Shown: piece by piece, positions 44,980 through 57,550 of the stretch
Layout of the letters: each line of letters begins with the position of its first letter
How positions within the stretch are numbered: position 1 is the stretch's first letter
Assembly: GCA_011634665.1 (NCBI GenBank)
Contig: WAEK01000003.1
Span: 3,111,501-3,175,500, forward strand
Reading direction: 5' to 3'
DNA from: Mortierella sp. BCC40632
Taxonomy: Eukaryota; Mortierellomycota; Mortierellomycetes; Mortierellales; Mortierellaceae
Length of the DNA: 64,000 nucleotides
Program-made: the position numbers and the translations under genes
Notes under the pieces: model-generated
What the model was told of the DNA's origin: nothing
Seen by the model: only the letters and a program-made list of their open reading frames with translations
Databases searched by the model: none

Positions 44980-46652
44980 ATGGCATCACGACTCAGACCA
45001 TTGGCGCCTGCTCTCAGGACATTGCCCAGGACAGCACGACTTGCCTCCATCCAGCAGAGCCCTGCAGTCCTTGCTAGGAGATCGCTCTCGTTGAAATCCT
45101 TCTTCACAACTCGCAAACCAAAGTCGGATCCATTCACCAGCCAGTTTGAGCCTGTGCTCGAGCAAGCGAATCTCTTTCATCCTTTGAGTAAATCGCCTCT
45201 TGCTCCCATCCGCACTAAGGCTGAATGGATTAACCAGCACGGCAACTGCCCAGTATGCAAGGAACACGAAGCCGAGAAGAAGAAGGCGCCAGTATTTGAG
45301 TGCCCTGACTGTGGATACCCAACCCATTGCAGCGAGGAGCACTACCATATGGACAAGGAGAATCATAAGCATGTCTGTGGAGTTCTTCGGGAAGTGAACG
45401 AAGACGAGCATGATCTTCGATCGGGACGCCGTTTGAAAGAGTTTGAGTTCCCAGGTGAGGAGAAAAAGTTCATTTTTTTTTTCTATAGAAGACGCAGAAA
45501 GAGTAAAAGGACTCTGCGCAATTGTTTTGTTGTTTTGAGAAAAGAAAAAGTGACGTTGGCCGATGATGCTTAACATACCTTTCACTCACTCTCTCTACTT
45601 TTTGTTTTTTTGTTTTTTTCTTTTCCTTTTTTTCGCACGGTCATAATAGGTCCCCAGAACCGAGATGAGGCAATCAACATGTCTAATTGGGATACCTTCC
45701 TTTACACCCGTGGATTTAACAGCATGAACTCGGAGCGATCCATGCGTCATGTCTCCCATGTCCTGACATACCCACTCACCATCGCGTCGGTTTTGCACCA
45801 GGCATCTCCCTACCAGCTTGGAAAAGATTTGACTGTCGAGGGATTAAAGTCTCTAGCAGGTACCTCTATACTTTCTCGTCCTTTAGTAGATCGCTAGGAA
45901 CTTTTTCGATGATCGGAGGAATTTCTTTCTCAGTGTTCGCGTGTACTAACCCAATACCTTTGTTTCTTTATCTCTCTATCTTTCAATTTCGGTATTCCCC
46001 TTATGATATAGCATTGCGCCATACTCTGCACCCGTCAATTCTTCCTGGACTCACGCAATCACACGATCTCCGAGCAAAGGCGACACACACTGTTCGAATC
46101 TTTTGTCTAGGTGCCCGAGCCGAGAGTCACTTGCCACCCCATATCTACATGCAGCTCGCTTACCTCTTCCCAGCTACGGCTTTCCAGATCCATTTTATTG
46201 GCCCAGACGCGATCCCTCCTCACACCAAGTCGAAGGAGGACCATCAGCACGTGCACTACGAGCAGTTGACGTTTGTCTATGACAAATCGCGTTATGAGGC
46301 TTACCATGCCGAGGCAGGACCATTCAACCCTTACTATGATGTGTTCTTCATGTTCTCGCCTGGTCTCGCCCATCCAGCCACCAAGGACATGTGGAAGCCA
46401 ACGATACCTTTGTTGTTGGATACCAAGTGCGCCATCTTTGGAACTGGCTTTGACGAGCAGGATGTGATGAACGATGTGAACGAAATTGACTCTGCTGGAT
46501 ATGAACTTGATTGGTTGATGAAGCCTCGTGAGAACGCGTTTAGGAGTCTGAAGCATGAGGTGAACTTGACGGACGTGAGGCAATCAGCTCAGTGTAACTG
46601 GGGTATCTGGGGTATCCGTGGTAGACGATATGATGTCAAGACGGCAGAGTAG
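44980..46652 (+). CDS. MSS51: Mss51-like mitochondrial COX1 translation factor
   Basis: Exons 44980-45454, 45650-45859 and 46012-46652 (both phase 1) give 441 aa, the same size as yeast Mss51. The N-terminus is rich in Arg/Ser/Ala with no acid residue for about 45 residues, a typical mitochondrial presequence. A MYND-like zinc finger follows: C90-x2-C93, C108-x2-C111, C117 and His/Cys ligands to C133. It is followed by the family block GPQNRDEAINMSNWDTFLYTR. The C-terminal domain (LRHTLHPSILP; VRIFCLGARAES; FMFSPGLAHP) is also as in Mss51. In yeast this protein activates COX1 mRNA translation and holds newly made Cox1 during cytochrome oxidase assembly; it binds haem through Cys-Pro motifs, and CPVC and CPDC are present here. 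A CT-rich leader precedes the ATG. Confidence 0.93.
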
Positions 46653-48512
46653 AGGATAAGTGGAGGACGGTAGAAGAACAAACATCATCAACAAAACAAA
46701 ACAAAACAAAACAAACCACCGCCTAGGGATATATCCTACCTTTTTGCATTTCTTTAGAGCATTCCCGATCTGCACAGTAAATACAAATACAAAGGAAAAC
46801 AAAAGAAGTAATAATGATATGAAATGGCAGAGTGGGGGTAGGGATAGAATGAGCCAATGCCTAGCGACGCAGCTACCACAAGTCAAAATGGGCCAATGCT
46901 TAACGACGCAGCTACCACAAGTCGGAATGAGCCAACAATTCCTTCTTTTAGGAACTTGATGAAGGATGGGGAGAAAAGTCTGCGGTGTGATGCCATGAAT
47001 TATCTCAATCACCAAGTTCATCTCTCTCTCTCTTTCTCTCTCTGGCCAAACCTGATTTCCTTTCGTTCGAGAGCAACAGTCGGAGAACCACAACAGCCCG
47101 TTTGAACGCTCTCAGAGCGAGTGAGTGGGTGAGTAAGAGGGAGCGAGCGAGAGTCTGAACAAGGAATTATCCGTCCCTGAAAAAAAAAAAAAAAAAAAAA
47201 AAAAAGAATTTTCTTCCTTGGGCTTAGAAATTCTATTTCTCCTTACTTCTTTTCTTACCGAAAATGGACATTTCACATCTATCTTATTCTGACAGGTCCT
47301 CAGCCCTGTAGCGTCCTTCTGATTTGGGATAATCGCCATGCATAGCTCCTCCAACCCCAACCAAATGATATAGTTCCGGTAGACCTGTTCCCTTTTATGT
47401 GAAGATCGACAGCCTTGCCAGTAGTTTGGGTCGTATGGTCGACTTTTAGTCTCAACATCCCCAAGCCAGTCTGTGTTCGCAGATTCCGAGGCTCATTACG
47501 AAGGAGACGTGGAGAAAGGGGAGGGGGGAATAGCCGAGGGATGAGGACTCTAAGAGGTTGGACAACCCCGAGATCCTGTGACAATTCACCGGCCAGTAGA
47601 GAGAGAAAGAACGAGTGTGTGTGCGTGTGTGTGTGCGGGAATCAGAGGCAGTGAGACCAGAGCAAAAGGGGATGTGGAGAGAGAGGACGGATGATGTCTT
47701 TGAAAGAATTCGAGCGTCGAATCCAACCTGTCCTATTCAACGGACTATCTGTAAGAACCATATTTCTCAGACGATGCACACACACAGACACTGCGAGCAA
47801 AAAAGGGTTTTTGAGAGAGAGAGAGAGGGAGAGAGCTAGAGAGAGGTAGAGAGCACGGATAATTCCTTGTCAATCCCGCGATTTATCAGAAAAGTGCCGT
47901 GTTCTGGCTTCTTTGTCCGCCATGCGCCTTCGTGTGAACGCACCAGCAATCCCAGAGCCTCAGAGTCTTTTTTCTTTTCCCCTTTCTTCCTTTCTTTCTA
48001 GTTCTGCTAGAGAAAAGTTGAATGCAGAGATATGGGGATTTCCACGAAACATTGGGAGGAGATAGAGATAGAGAGAGAGAGAGAGAGGGATCATCAAGGC
48101 GATGACTATGACGACCATGGACTGAGTGAGGAGCTGGTAATTACCTTTACACATTACTATGTATCTCTTACCAAGGTTATCCGTTTGCACCGTGGAGAGG
48201 AGGGAGGGAGAGGGAAGGAGGGAAGGGCTCAGAAGGAGGAATGGACGCATAACTCACAACCAAAGGTAGCCATAGACGTATCATGGCCGAGTAAGCTGAG
48301 ACCCCGCAGAAGGGAAGGCCCAACAGGTTCAAAGATGCAAGAGAAAGGGAAGCAGGGAAGGGATACTTTGTCATTGTTGTTGTTGTTGTTGTTGGAGCTA
48401 GAGTTGGAGCCGGGTAGAGTAAGTAAGAAAGAGAGATAGAGAGATAGAGAGTGAGAGTGAAAGAGAATCAGGAAGGGCTTTGGGCATCTCTTCTCCGTCT
48501 GCTCTGCTCTGC

Positions 48513-48546
<34 letters not shown>

Positions 48547-48968
48547 CTGTCTGCTCTATCCGTCCGCCTGGCTGACTGGCGGGCTGGCTGGTGCTCAAGG
48601 CAAACGGGGGAGTGACGACTAATGTTTTATCCGAGTCAGAGGGCCGCGTGCTTTTCTATAAAGGGGGCCGCACCTCGCTCTTTTGTCCGTCCAGAACCAA
48701 CAAACACCACCCACAACAACGACGAACTACTTCGACTTTTCTTCTTCTTCTTCTTCTTCTTCTTCTTGCTAACGCATTCTTGCACACAAACACATACACA
48801 CACATACACACCGCCCCTCACACGCACACACACACCCCGAGTCACCAGTTAGACCAGCCGATCAGCATTTCGCACCAACCACAATAACTCGTCTCTTTTA
48901 AACTTGCCCACTCATTCCTCCATTCTTCAACCCGTTTGCATTCGCACTCACTTTCTCACCCACGCTCA

Positions 48969-49004
<36 letters not shown>

Positions 49005-49045
49005 GCCACCACTTTCCCCCAACTCACTCATCAGTCTACTGCACC
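46653..49045. other. long intergenic region
   Basis: 3' flank of the Mss51 gene and promoter of the lyase gene, both on the plus strand. It contains a 38-bp tandem repeat (46847-46935), an A26 run (47180-47205), GA repeats, (GTT)n near 48375-48394, (CTGT)n near 48513-48546, and in the probable 5' UTR (CTT)n and (CA)n. No supported gene. Confidence 0.55.
46847..46935. repeat. 38-bp tandem repeat, about 2.4 copies
   Basis: Unit contains GAGCCAATGC...CGACGCAGCTACCACAAGTC; two near-perfect copies followed by a partial third. It lies 200 bp after the Mss51 stop. Confidence 0.85.
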
Positions 49046-51394
49046 ATGCCCGTCGCTTCCATCTTGGCCAGTCCTCCCGCTCAGTTGGTTCAGGCGTACC
49101 TCAACAACCCACGTCTCGCCAACTTCAAGAACATCGTCTTCCTCATCTTTATTTACAAGCTGCTCTGCTTCCTCAACACCACTCTCCTTGTCCATGGACC
49201 CACCCGCACTTATAAAGAAGTCAAGGCGTATCTTGGCAAGGTACGTTGCTTCATTTCCGGACAAACCTCTGTCCGATCTGTCATAAAACAGAATTATCAC
49301 GAAGCGATTGTCGACAAAGGATAAGGATCTCTCTCTCTCTCTCTCTTTCTCCTCTCTTTCTCTTTCTCTAACCATTCTTTTACAATGGCTATCTCTGTTT
49401 CTTCATATTTTTTTTTTTCTTCTCTTCTAACAGGTCGCCTTCAGATACGCCAAGATGATCCCAAGTGTCAAGGAAAAGCTGGATCGTGAACTTGGAAACG
49501 CTGCCAAGGATATTGAGGACAAGGTTGCGCCTCAGGACGACAAATTCCCTCGCTACACATCGCTCCCCAAGAAGGGCTTCAATGAGGAGGAGATGACCAA
49601 GGAGTTGGAGAGGTAATGATTGTTCTATTTTTTTTTCCCCTTCCTTTGGGCGATCTGGATAACAATCTAAGAAAGAGACGCAACTTGGGGCTGAAGCAAA
49701 CAAAAAAAAAAAAGAAGAGGATGAACACAGGTGGTGCAAATGCTTGGCCCCGCTGGGCTTGCACCTCGAAAGAGAGAAAGAGAAGAAGAAGAAGAAGAAA
49801 AAAAGGAAGAGGGCTCTCTTGGCTCCTTTCTCTCCACGCTCGTGGCTGTATTACTGTCACACCATGAGAGAAAGACCGAGCGAACCCAAGTGCCCAACAC
49901 TTTATCAGCCCGGGATGAAGATTACTAACAAAATGTTTTTTTTTTTTCCTTCTCTCTCTCTCTCTCTCTGTCCGACCGTGTTCTATCTTGGGCGATTCAT
50001 GATCCAGGTATAGCGACCTGCCCCACACCCGCTGGGAGGAAGGCCGTGTCTCCGGCGCCGTCTACCACCACAACAAGACCCTTTCCGACCTTGCCGCTCT
50101 CGCCTACAGAAAGTTCTCGAGCTCCAACCCTCTTCACCCTGAGGTCTTCCCAGGCACAAGAAAGATGGAAGCCGAGGTCTGTGCCATGGTCCTTGCTCTC
50201 TTCAACGCTCCCGCAAGTGCAGGTGCTGTCATGACTTCGGGAGGTACCGAGTCCATCTTGATGTCTTGCAAGTCTCATCGTGACTGGGCTAAGGAAACCA
50301 AGGGCATCACCAAGCCTGAAATGTAAGTTTACTCTCGCTTTGTCGCAATTCTCACTTTTTTTTTTTTGTCTGCCTGCCAAGGATCGGATAGTGCTCTCCT
50401 AGCTACACGTTGCTCATCTCAATCAATCGTCTCAATCTGTGTCTTTAGCATTGCACCTATCACCATTCACGCTGCTTTTGATAAGGCTGCCAGCTACTTC
50501 GGTATGAAGCTCATTCACGTCCCCATCGACCCCGTCACGATGCAGGTCGACATCAAGGCCGTCAAGAGTGCTATCAACAAGAACACTGTCCTCATTGCTG
50601 GTTCGGCTGTCAATTACCCTCACGGAGTCATGGATAACATTGTCGCTCTCGGAAAGTTGGCCAAGAAGTACAATGTTGGTCTCCATGTCGACTGCTGTCT
50701 TGGAAGCTTTATGGTTGCCTTTGCTGAAAAGGCTGGATACAAGTTGGATCCTTTTGATTTCCGTGTCCCCGGTGTGACCGCCATCTCTTGCGATACCCAC
50801 AAGTATGGATTTGCTCCCAAGGGATCATCCATCATCATGTACCACACCAAGGAACTCCGTCGGTACCAGTACTTCAGCATGCCTACCTGGCCCGGTGGAA
50901 TCTACGCTTCGCCTTCCGTGGCTGGATCGCGTCCAGGTGCCTTGATTGCTGGATGCTGGGCCACCATGATGCACATGGGTGAGGAGGGTTACATCCGGGA
51001 ATGCAAGCACATCATTGGCTCCCAGATCAAGGTCCGGAAGGCGATCGAGGCGATCCCAACATTGTACGTCTATGGAGAGCCTAAGACCTCGGTTGTTGCC
51101 TTCAACTCGTCCAAGTACAACATCTATGATATCTCGGATCAAATGTCGAAGCGCGGCTGGCACTTGTCGGCTCTTCAGACTCCTCCTGGTGTTCATTTCA
51201 CAAGCACGATCCCCTCTGCAGATGCCTCGGATGAATTTATTAAGGATTTGCAGGAGGTGATGGATGACTTTATCACAGGCAAGATCACAGAGACTGGTGC
51301 CACCGCCGGTATCTACGGCATGGCTGCCACTGTCCCATCTTCGGTCGTTTCCGAGGTGGCCTGCTCCTTTGTCGATGCCCTCTACAAGCCTTAA
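49046..51394 (+). CDS. DPL1: sphingosine-1-phosphate lyase (dihydrosphingosine phosphate lyase)
   Basis: Exons 49046-49240, 49434-49612, 50008-50322 and 50449-51394 give 544 aa (phases 0, 2, 2). A membrane anchor (FKNIVFLIFIYKLLCFL) lies near residues 27-45, as in the ER-bound enzyme. The PLP-dependent decarboxylase-type fold shows VMTSGGTESILMSCKSHRD, NVGLHVDCCLGSF with the Asp that holds the PLP pyridine, and SCDTHKYGFAPKG with the Schiff-base Lys near residue 348. It cleaves long-chain-base 1-phosphates to phosphoethanolamine and a fatty aldehyde, the last step of sphingolipid breakdown. Codon use is C-ending and suggests good expression. The gene converges on the Rad5-like gene with only 119 bp between stop codons. 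Confidence 0.96.
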
Positions 51395-51513
51395 AACAAC
51401 AGCGAATTTTCTCTTTTCTTTCACTCATCTACTGCATAGTTTTGACAAAAAAAAAATTAACAATAAAAACTACTATACAAAGTCAAGCTCCACCCTTTCT
51501 TGGAAATGTTCCC

Positions 51514-54500
51514 CTAGGAGAAAATCACTTGAAGATCTTCCATCCGTGCATTCTGGGACTCGTCTTTAGTCATTCCCAGACCTGAGGCAAGGGCATTCTT
51601 TCGGTGTTGGATATTCAGGATCTTTTCCTCGACGGTATCTTGAATAATGAATCGCTTGACTATCACCGTCTTGGTCTGTCCGATTCGGTGGACGCGGTCA
51701 ATCGCCTGCGACTCGATCGCATAGTTCCACCAAGGGTCCTGTGTGTAATCCCAACGCAGCAGAAGTGAATACAAAGTTACAAATACACAAACAAATCGGT
51801 CAACGGTGAGCTCAATCATTGAGGGAGAAGAAAAATCGCTGGGTGCACGGGCATCCGTTTTAACGTTCAATAGTAATGTACTTACGAGCATGTACACACG
51901 GCTTGCAGCGGTCAAGTTCAAGCCTACGCCTCCAGCTCGAAGACTGATCAACATCACCAAAGCAGGGTGCTCCGGATTCTTGAATGCCTCGAGTGTTTTT
52001 TCACGGCTAGCCTGACTGTGGGTACCATCCAATCTCAAGAACTGGAATCCATCTCGATCCAGAATCGCCTCGGCAAGATCCAACATTCCTGTAAATTGTG
52101 AAAACACCACCGACTTGGTCTTGGGTTCCTGCTTTCTCACATTGTTCAAATGTCGCATCAAAGCATCCAGTTTAGCAGATGATTTGAAGTTGTTGCGACG
52201 GATCTGGAGAACTCGTCCTTTTTCAGTTGAGCCTTTGTCACTATCGCTCTTGACTTTACTGACAATGTCAGCACTACTGAGAACGTTTCCTGATACAAAG
52301 TCCGAGCGACTTTCTTCGGTACTCGGGGATTGGTTCTTGTCTGTTGCACTTGAAGTTGAATATTCGATTAGATCATCTTCTGATATCGGACCTTGCCTGC
52401 AGACTGGACATTCCCCTGCCTCGCCTTTGTTATCGCGCAACTAATAGATAAGACGAAAATGGTGAGATGATTGACAACAAAAGGAATGAAAACGTAGCAA
52501 CAAAGGCATTCAATGAGTAATACCTGAAGGTAATCCAAGACGCAGGAGCGACACGCCGCATGCATACAGGGCATCAGCACACCATCAGCCATGTCTTCAA
52601 AACACACTGGACATTCTGGAACTTCGTCTCCTGACATCAAATTCTGGAGAACATTAGCACCAAAGGAAGGTTCTCCACCCTCTGAGAATTTTGCCATGAG
52701 TTCCTCTAGCTGAATGGGTCCGTCTTTGATATCCAAGAGTCCACCAGAAGATTGAGATGACTTTGATTTGCCTACAAACAAATACGGATGGTCACATACT
52801 TGTCGCATTCTACAAGGAAGACCCAGGAGATAAAGTAAAACACAACAAGTATTAGTACGCTATACTCTCCGAAAGATTTGGCAGCGAGATCGTAGTCATC
52901 ACCTCAGTGGGGGTGTCAAAACTGACCTCATAAGCAATTGGAAAATGCTTGCATAATGTCGCAATACGGTTCCTGCTTGACAGTAATGATTGAACTTTGT
53001 CTTTCCGTCCTTGAAGAGTGCCTGGTAGATATCGTTTTCCTGCTCGGAAAACTTGAGGTATTCAATCTCTACATGTCGTTCAGGGAGTAACACAATAGGA
53101 TCTCCATTCTCATCCTTGGTCGATTTTGTCCTTCGAAGCACCAGTGGTTCCAACACAGAGGTCATGATCTTTAGAGCCTTGGATTTGTCCTTGGATTCAA
53201 AAGGGATCGAAATAAATGTTCTCCAAAAGGAAAAGTCAGACCAGGGCTCGACTCGTAAAAAGTGAACAAGAGAGAACAAATCCTCGAGCTTGTTTTGAAT
53301 AGGCGTCCCTGTGACAACCCATCTCCTAGTAGAGTTTAGAGCATAGCACGCTTTCGCCGTCTTGGTCATACGGCTTTTAATATGATGGGCTTCATCCAGA
53401 ACTACCCTATGGAACTCGACTGTTACGAGGCAGATGAAAACACATAAATATAAGGATTAGTAGTGCATTCATAAAAGGATCTACTACTTTTGCTTCCGGG
53501 GGGAATTGTCATGGCTTACCATTGAAGAGAGCACTTCCTTTCTTCCAGTCATTTTGGGTCATGATATCGCTTATACTAGACATGCCTTTTGCAGGGGATT
53601 TTCCATTCAGATCCCCTGCTAGCCCACTGTACTCTGATAACACAGTTCCATAGCTTGTAATCAAGATATCGGGGGCATCCCGCTGCAGTAGTGTCTCATC
53701 ATCCCAGTCGCGTGTTCCGCCATAATAGACTTCTATCCTCAGCGACCCATCCGAAGAATTCAGTGCCTCATCTCGCCATTGTGAGATTAAACTCATAGGA
53801 CAGACGATCAATGTCGTAGGCGAGAGTCTTCGACGCTCGCTTACAGAGGTCGATAATCTCGAGAAGAACTCGTCCGGCCCAAAGAGTCCTGACCGATCCA
53901 TCTTGTTCGAATGGACTAGACTGAGAATCTCAATCGTCTTGCCAAGTCCCATCTCATCGGCCAAAATTCCTCCGCGGCAGAGCTTGTCGCTTGTTGGAAA
54001 CTCCAGACTTATTTCACCAGAATAGGGGTTAAAGTAGTATTTGGTCGGATCTTCTGGTCTCCCACTGTGCCCATCCTCAACCTTGAATTCATATTCCTCC
54101 CACAGCGGGTGAAGTGTTTTACGGTCATCTTCGCTAGATTCCAAATTTTCCTTATGGTACATCCATGCCAGAGCTTGTCGCTGATAGGGTTTCAGGGTAT
54201 AGGTCAACGATTCTGGTGGATCCATGGGAGCAAACTCTCGTCCATACTGCTGCGCCTTTTCATAAAGCACATCAAGTTCCTTATCCGATACCTCCTGTTC
54301 CTCTTCGTTCTCATTTCCTTCTTCCGTAGGAACGCCTGGAGTAGTCTCCGGTGTTGCACTGTGGACTTCGATGGAGCGATCTCGGGGTCCCACGGGATTA
54401 TTAGTCGTGATTGGCGCCAGATCCAGTTCCTTAAACATGGCGTTGACAGCATATTTTCGGTTCTTGAGCTCCTTTTCATACTCAGTCTCAACCGACTCAT

Positions 54501-55269
54501 TGACGATGGTCATCGCCTGCTTGGATTTCGCCCCAAGTAATTTGTTACTTGCCTCCAATGCTGAGAATGCAGTCGCAGTCAGATAACAACGCATCGACAA
54601 TACAATTTCAGCGCCCGTGCTGAGGGTCGGTGGTGTGTAGATGATTGATCCTTGGAAATCTGCAAGCCCATAGTCCATTAACTTTGAAACCCATCGTGCT
54701 GTATCCACCTGGAGTCGACCAATCTCAAATCCTTTCTGTGTCGTAAACCGGACAACGTTGTTCTCCTTGGAACCTTTGTTGCCCCAGCCCGAGGATGCCT
54801 TTTTACGACCTCCAGCCTGAGTGCTAGGTCGTGATCTGACAAAGCAAACAGTATCTCCAGCCTGGGCCTTTACCAGTCCACCAAGAGCATAGGCAATGAT
54901 GGTGATCTCACCCAAATACTTGGGAAAGAACGAATCATGGACTCTGCGTCGTTTAGAGTTATCTGGTTGTAGCTTCCGGTCTCCCTTGTCATTAAGTATA
55001 TGTAGCTGAGATTGCGTCCCAAGTCCCGCAAGGGTCAGTGTTCGCTTCGAGGAGTGGTTGATCTGCCCTGAGCTGGATGGTGAACTGGTCTTGGATGAGT
55101 TCGGATTGGTGGCGTTCAAGTACGTGCCCTCGTAGAAATGGTTAATGGCCCGATTCAGATCTCCATTCGAAAGAGCATGAAGTGTCTCAAGTGTTGCTAC
55201 ATCCACTTCTGGGCCGAGGATATCTGCCAGCGAGGATAGGTGCTGAGGGGTATCCCGCGAGGTGCTCAT
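51514..55269 (-). CDS. RAD5: Rad5/HLTF-like SWI2/SNF2 helicase and RING ubiquitin ligase
   Basis: Five exons, complement(53520-55269), (52927-53419), (52524-52809), (51886-52440), (51514-51738), give 1,102 aa; all phases agree. The N-terminus has a UBA-like helical segment (TLETLHALSNGDLNRAINHFYEG) and a HIRAN-type domain (KYLGEITIIAYAL...GDTVCFVRSRP). The SNF2 ATPase carries Walker A DEMGLGKT (438-445) and DEAH (592-595). A C3HC4 RING (CPVCFEDM...CPVCRQ, 814-857) is inserted before the second helicase lobe (SVVFSQF; LRLDGTHSQASREK; SLRAGGVGLNLTAAS; QAIDRVHRIGQTK). This order defines Rad5/HLTF, which polyubiquitinates PCNA with Ubc13-Mms2 and remodels stalled forks in error-free damage tolerance. 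It is nuclear; KRRRVHD near residue 108 is a likely localisation signal. Confidence 0.95.
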
Positions 55270-55440
55270 GGTATCCTGGATGCTTGGAATTGCAAGCTAA
55301 CCTTTTTCCATTCTGGACTCCTTTGTTGGCCATTTTTACACTGGCGAAAATACAGCCTTGATTTCACGTATACCGTACAGGACAGCACCTGGAGGGGATG
55401 CAGACGACCACGCCGAGAGGTGCCTGATAAATAGGACTGA

Positions 55441-55824
55441 GCAAACAGCGTCGCTAAGTCAACTCGGTGTGCAGAGGGGGTTCTAAGCTACTCCTTTGGA
55501 CATCGGTCAGGCTGTTGTCTACCTGTCTGCCTGCTCACGAAGTTGACTTTAAGCATTTGCCTCAAGGACGTGTTTCCTTGCCGCGCCAGCGTACCAGTTT
55601 CTGCCCCAGATTTCCTTCCACGGTGGCCATCAGACTACTCGTATACCTTCACCAATACTGCACTCAAGAACCATCAGAGCCGCTACAGCAATACCTTTTT
55701 GGGAGAGTGCCAAGGCTGCAACAAGCGTGGAATCCAGAAACCAAGTGTAGATATGAAGAGCAAAGACAAAGATATCGTTCTAGCTAAAGTTGCTGTATTT
55801 GGACGAAACTTCCTCATATACTGA
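55441..55824 (+). pseudogene. open frame lacking a start; possible gene remnant
   Basis: The frame is open for 127 codons with no ATG until near its end. The second half has normal protein composition (WPSDYSYTFTNTALKNHQ; LGECQGCNKRGIQKPSVD; IVLAKVAVFGRNFLIY) including a CxxC. No family recognised. It could be a 3' exon of a lost gene. Confidence 0.25.
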
Positions 55825-56106
55825 CGGGTTTTCAGCTACATATTTTGCAACCATGGGTAGTGGTAGCATGTCCCCCCAAAGCTCAAAAGTGTATGTAGCT
55901 AGTCTATGGGAGTAATAGAAGGGGGAGGGACAAGATTTTCCTCCTCTTGTCATCAGAGTGTAGTTGTAGAATGCGCGAATTAGTGGCTCAGCAAGTTTTG
56001 TTGAAGCCACTCTTCCGACGGTCTCCTTTTGTTTTTGCCACTCTTTGAGGTCACTTCGGTAGAGCCTGTACTTTTGGGAAACCGGAGAAGGAAAAAGTCC
56101 AACCTT
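55780..56106 (-). pseudogene. open frame, possible C-terminal exon or remnant
   Basis: About 105 sense codons without an early ATG (YRLYRSDLKEWQKQKETVG; LAEPLIRAFYNYTLM; LATYTFELWGDMLPLPMVA), ending TAG at 55780. An upstream acceptor is possible (CCCAAAAG), but further 5' exons would have to overlap the uL1m gene, so a remnant is more likely. It overlaps the opposite-strand fragment tail to tail by 45 bp. Confidence 0.25.
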
Positions 56107-56152
56107 TCATTCTAATCATCGCTATCCGCCCAACGTTCAATTCCAACACATA

Positions 56153-57550
56153 ATGGCCAGCATTGCGTTCACGAGGGTATCAGCATTCGCCACAGGCTCC
56201 GGCGCGCCTGCTGTTGTCTCTGCCGCCTCAAAGACTTTTTTCATGGGATCAGCATCAACCATCGCCCGCACATCCTCGACAGCTCAGCAGCAAAGACGTC
56301 ATGCGTCCAACAAGAAGGCCCCAACCTACTTGCCCGGCGCCATGACCTTCACAGAGGCACTTGCAGTCCTCAAGGTATGCTGCCGTTCCATTCAGTTTTC
56401 AGTAGTCCCTCCCTGGATTACGGCCCAGTGACTTTGGGAGAGCTACGTTTTTTAGGCGACTTGTGGTTCTCCACTGGGTTAAGAGAATGCTATGATCAGT
56501 TGGTCAGGAACCAAAATGATATCGTACCAACACTCTTGGGTTAATCCATACCACCTCTGGGCAAGCTAGATCTGGATATAGACAGACATTTAGAATATCA
56601 TGGAACATGGATCCGCTTGGGAGATCTTGTGTAGCATTATTTCTTGACTGGGCAATACTTCGACATGCAAAGCATTGGATCACTGGGACCATCCATACCA
56701 ACAGAGACTTGCGTCTTCTAACCGCTTGCTCGTTCCGATAATATCACTCTTACGCGATCCGATAGGCCAAGGAAGTCACCAAACCAAACCACTTGGTGGA
56801 GGTTCATATCCAGACCAACCCCAAGGTCGAGAAGCACTCCCAGCCGATCCGTACCTCGGTCTTGTTGAAGAGGCCTATTAAGCAAGATTCTGTGATTTTG
56901 GTCTTTGCTGAGGGCAAGTTTGCTGACGAGGCGCGCGCTGCAGGTGCGACCATTGTCGGAGGACCCGAGCTCGTTAAGGAAGTCGAGGATGGCAAGCACA
57001 AGTTTGACAAGTGTATTTCCACTCCCGGCATGTATCCTTCCGTGACAAAATTGGCCCGTATCCTTGGTCCCAAGGGTGTAATGCCTACAGCCAAGAAGGG
57101 AACGGTGACAGAGGATATTGCTGGTGTGATCAAGGCCCAGACAGCGGCTTTCGATGTTCGCGGTGACAAGAACGGAGTCGTCCACACCAGTATGTGTTCC
57201 TTTGTTGTTATAATTCTGCGTTTTTGGTGACTCTATCTCTATTTTACTAACTATCGCATTCTATTCCAACTGCCTAGTCATCGGAAAAGTTAACTGGGAG
57301 CAGCAGGACATTGAGGGTAACTTCCAAATCATTATGGATCAGATGAAGGTCCTCGCTCAGGAGCGTTTCGTCAAGAAGGGTAAGTCATAGTTTGGCAAAT
57401 TACAGGCAACGATAAGATTTGGTGATTGCTGACACTAACGTCATGTATTTCAACTGTATTACTCTTTTGTGTGTGTGTATAGAGTGGATCAAGAACGTGT
57501 ACATCTCTTCCACACAAGGACCAGGCATTCCTCTCATCACGAACCCATAA
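56153..57550 (+). CDS. MRPL1: mitochondrial large-subunit ribosomal protein uL1m
   Basis: Exons 56153-56374, 56766-57189, 57278-57379 and 57483-57550 give 271 aa (phases 0, 1, 1). The N-terminal ~55 residues form a Ser/Ala/Arg-rich mitochondrial presequence ending near QQQRRHASNKK. The mature part has the L1 fold: HIQTNPKVEKHSQPIRTSVLLK, ILVFAEGKFADEARAAGA, and the signature CISTPGMYPSVTKLARILGPKG followed by VMPTAKKGTV, then FNVRG-like FDVRGDKNGVVHT, IGKVNW and a final KNVYISSTQGPGI. It forms the L1 stalk of the mitochondrial ribosome. The frame is intact with no oddity except a large first intron (391 bp). Confidence 0.96.

Larger units (their letters stand above)
55270..56152. other. divergent intergenic region with coding-like fragments
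   Basis: Between the Rad5-like gene (-) and uL1m (+). Two coding-like open stretches without proper starts are listed separately: plus strand to 55824, minus strand from 55780. Confidence 0.45.

Noticed and set aside
46847..46935. 38-bp repeats near 46.85 kb considered as a CRISPR-like array
   Set aside because: Only about 2.4 head-to-tail copies with no unique spacers, in a eukaryotic intergenic region.
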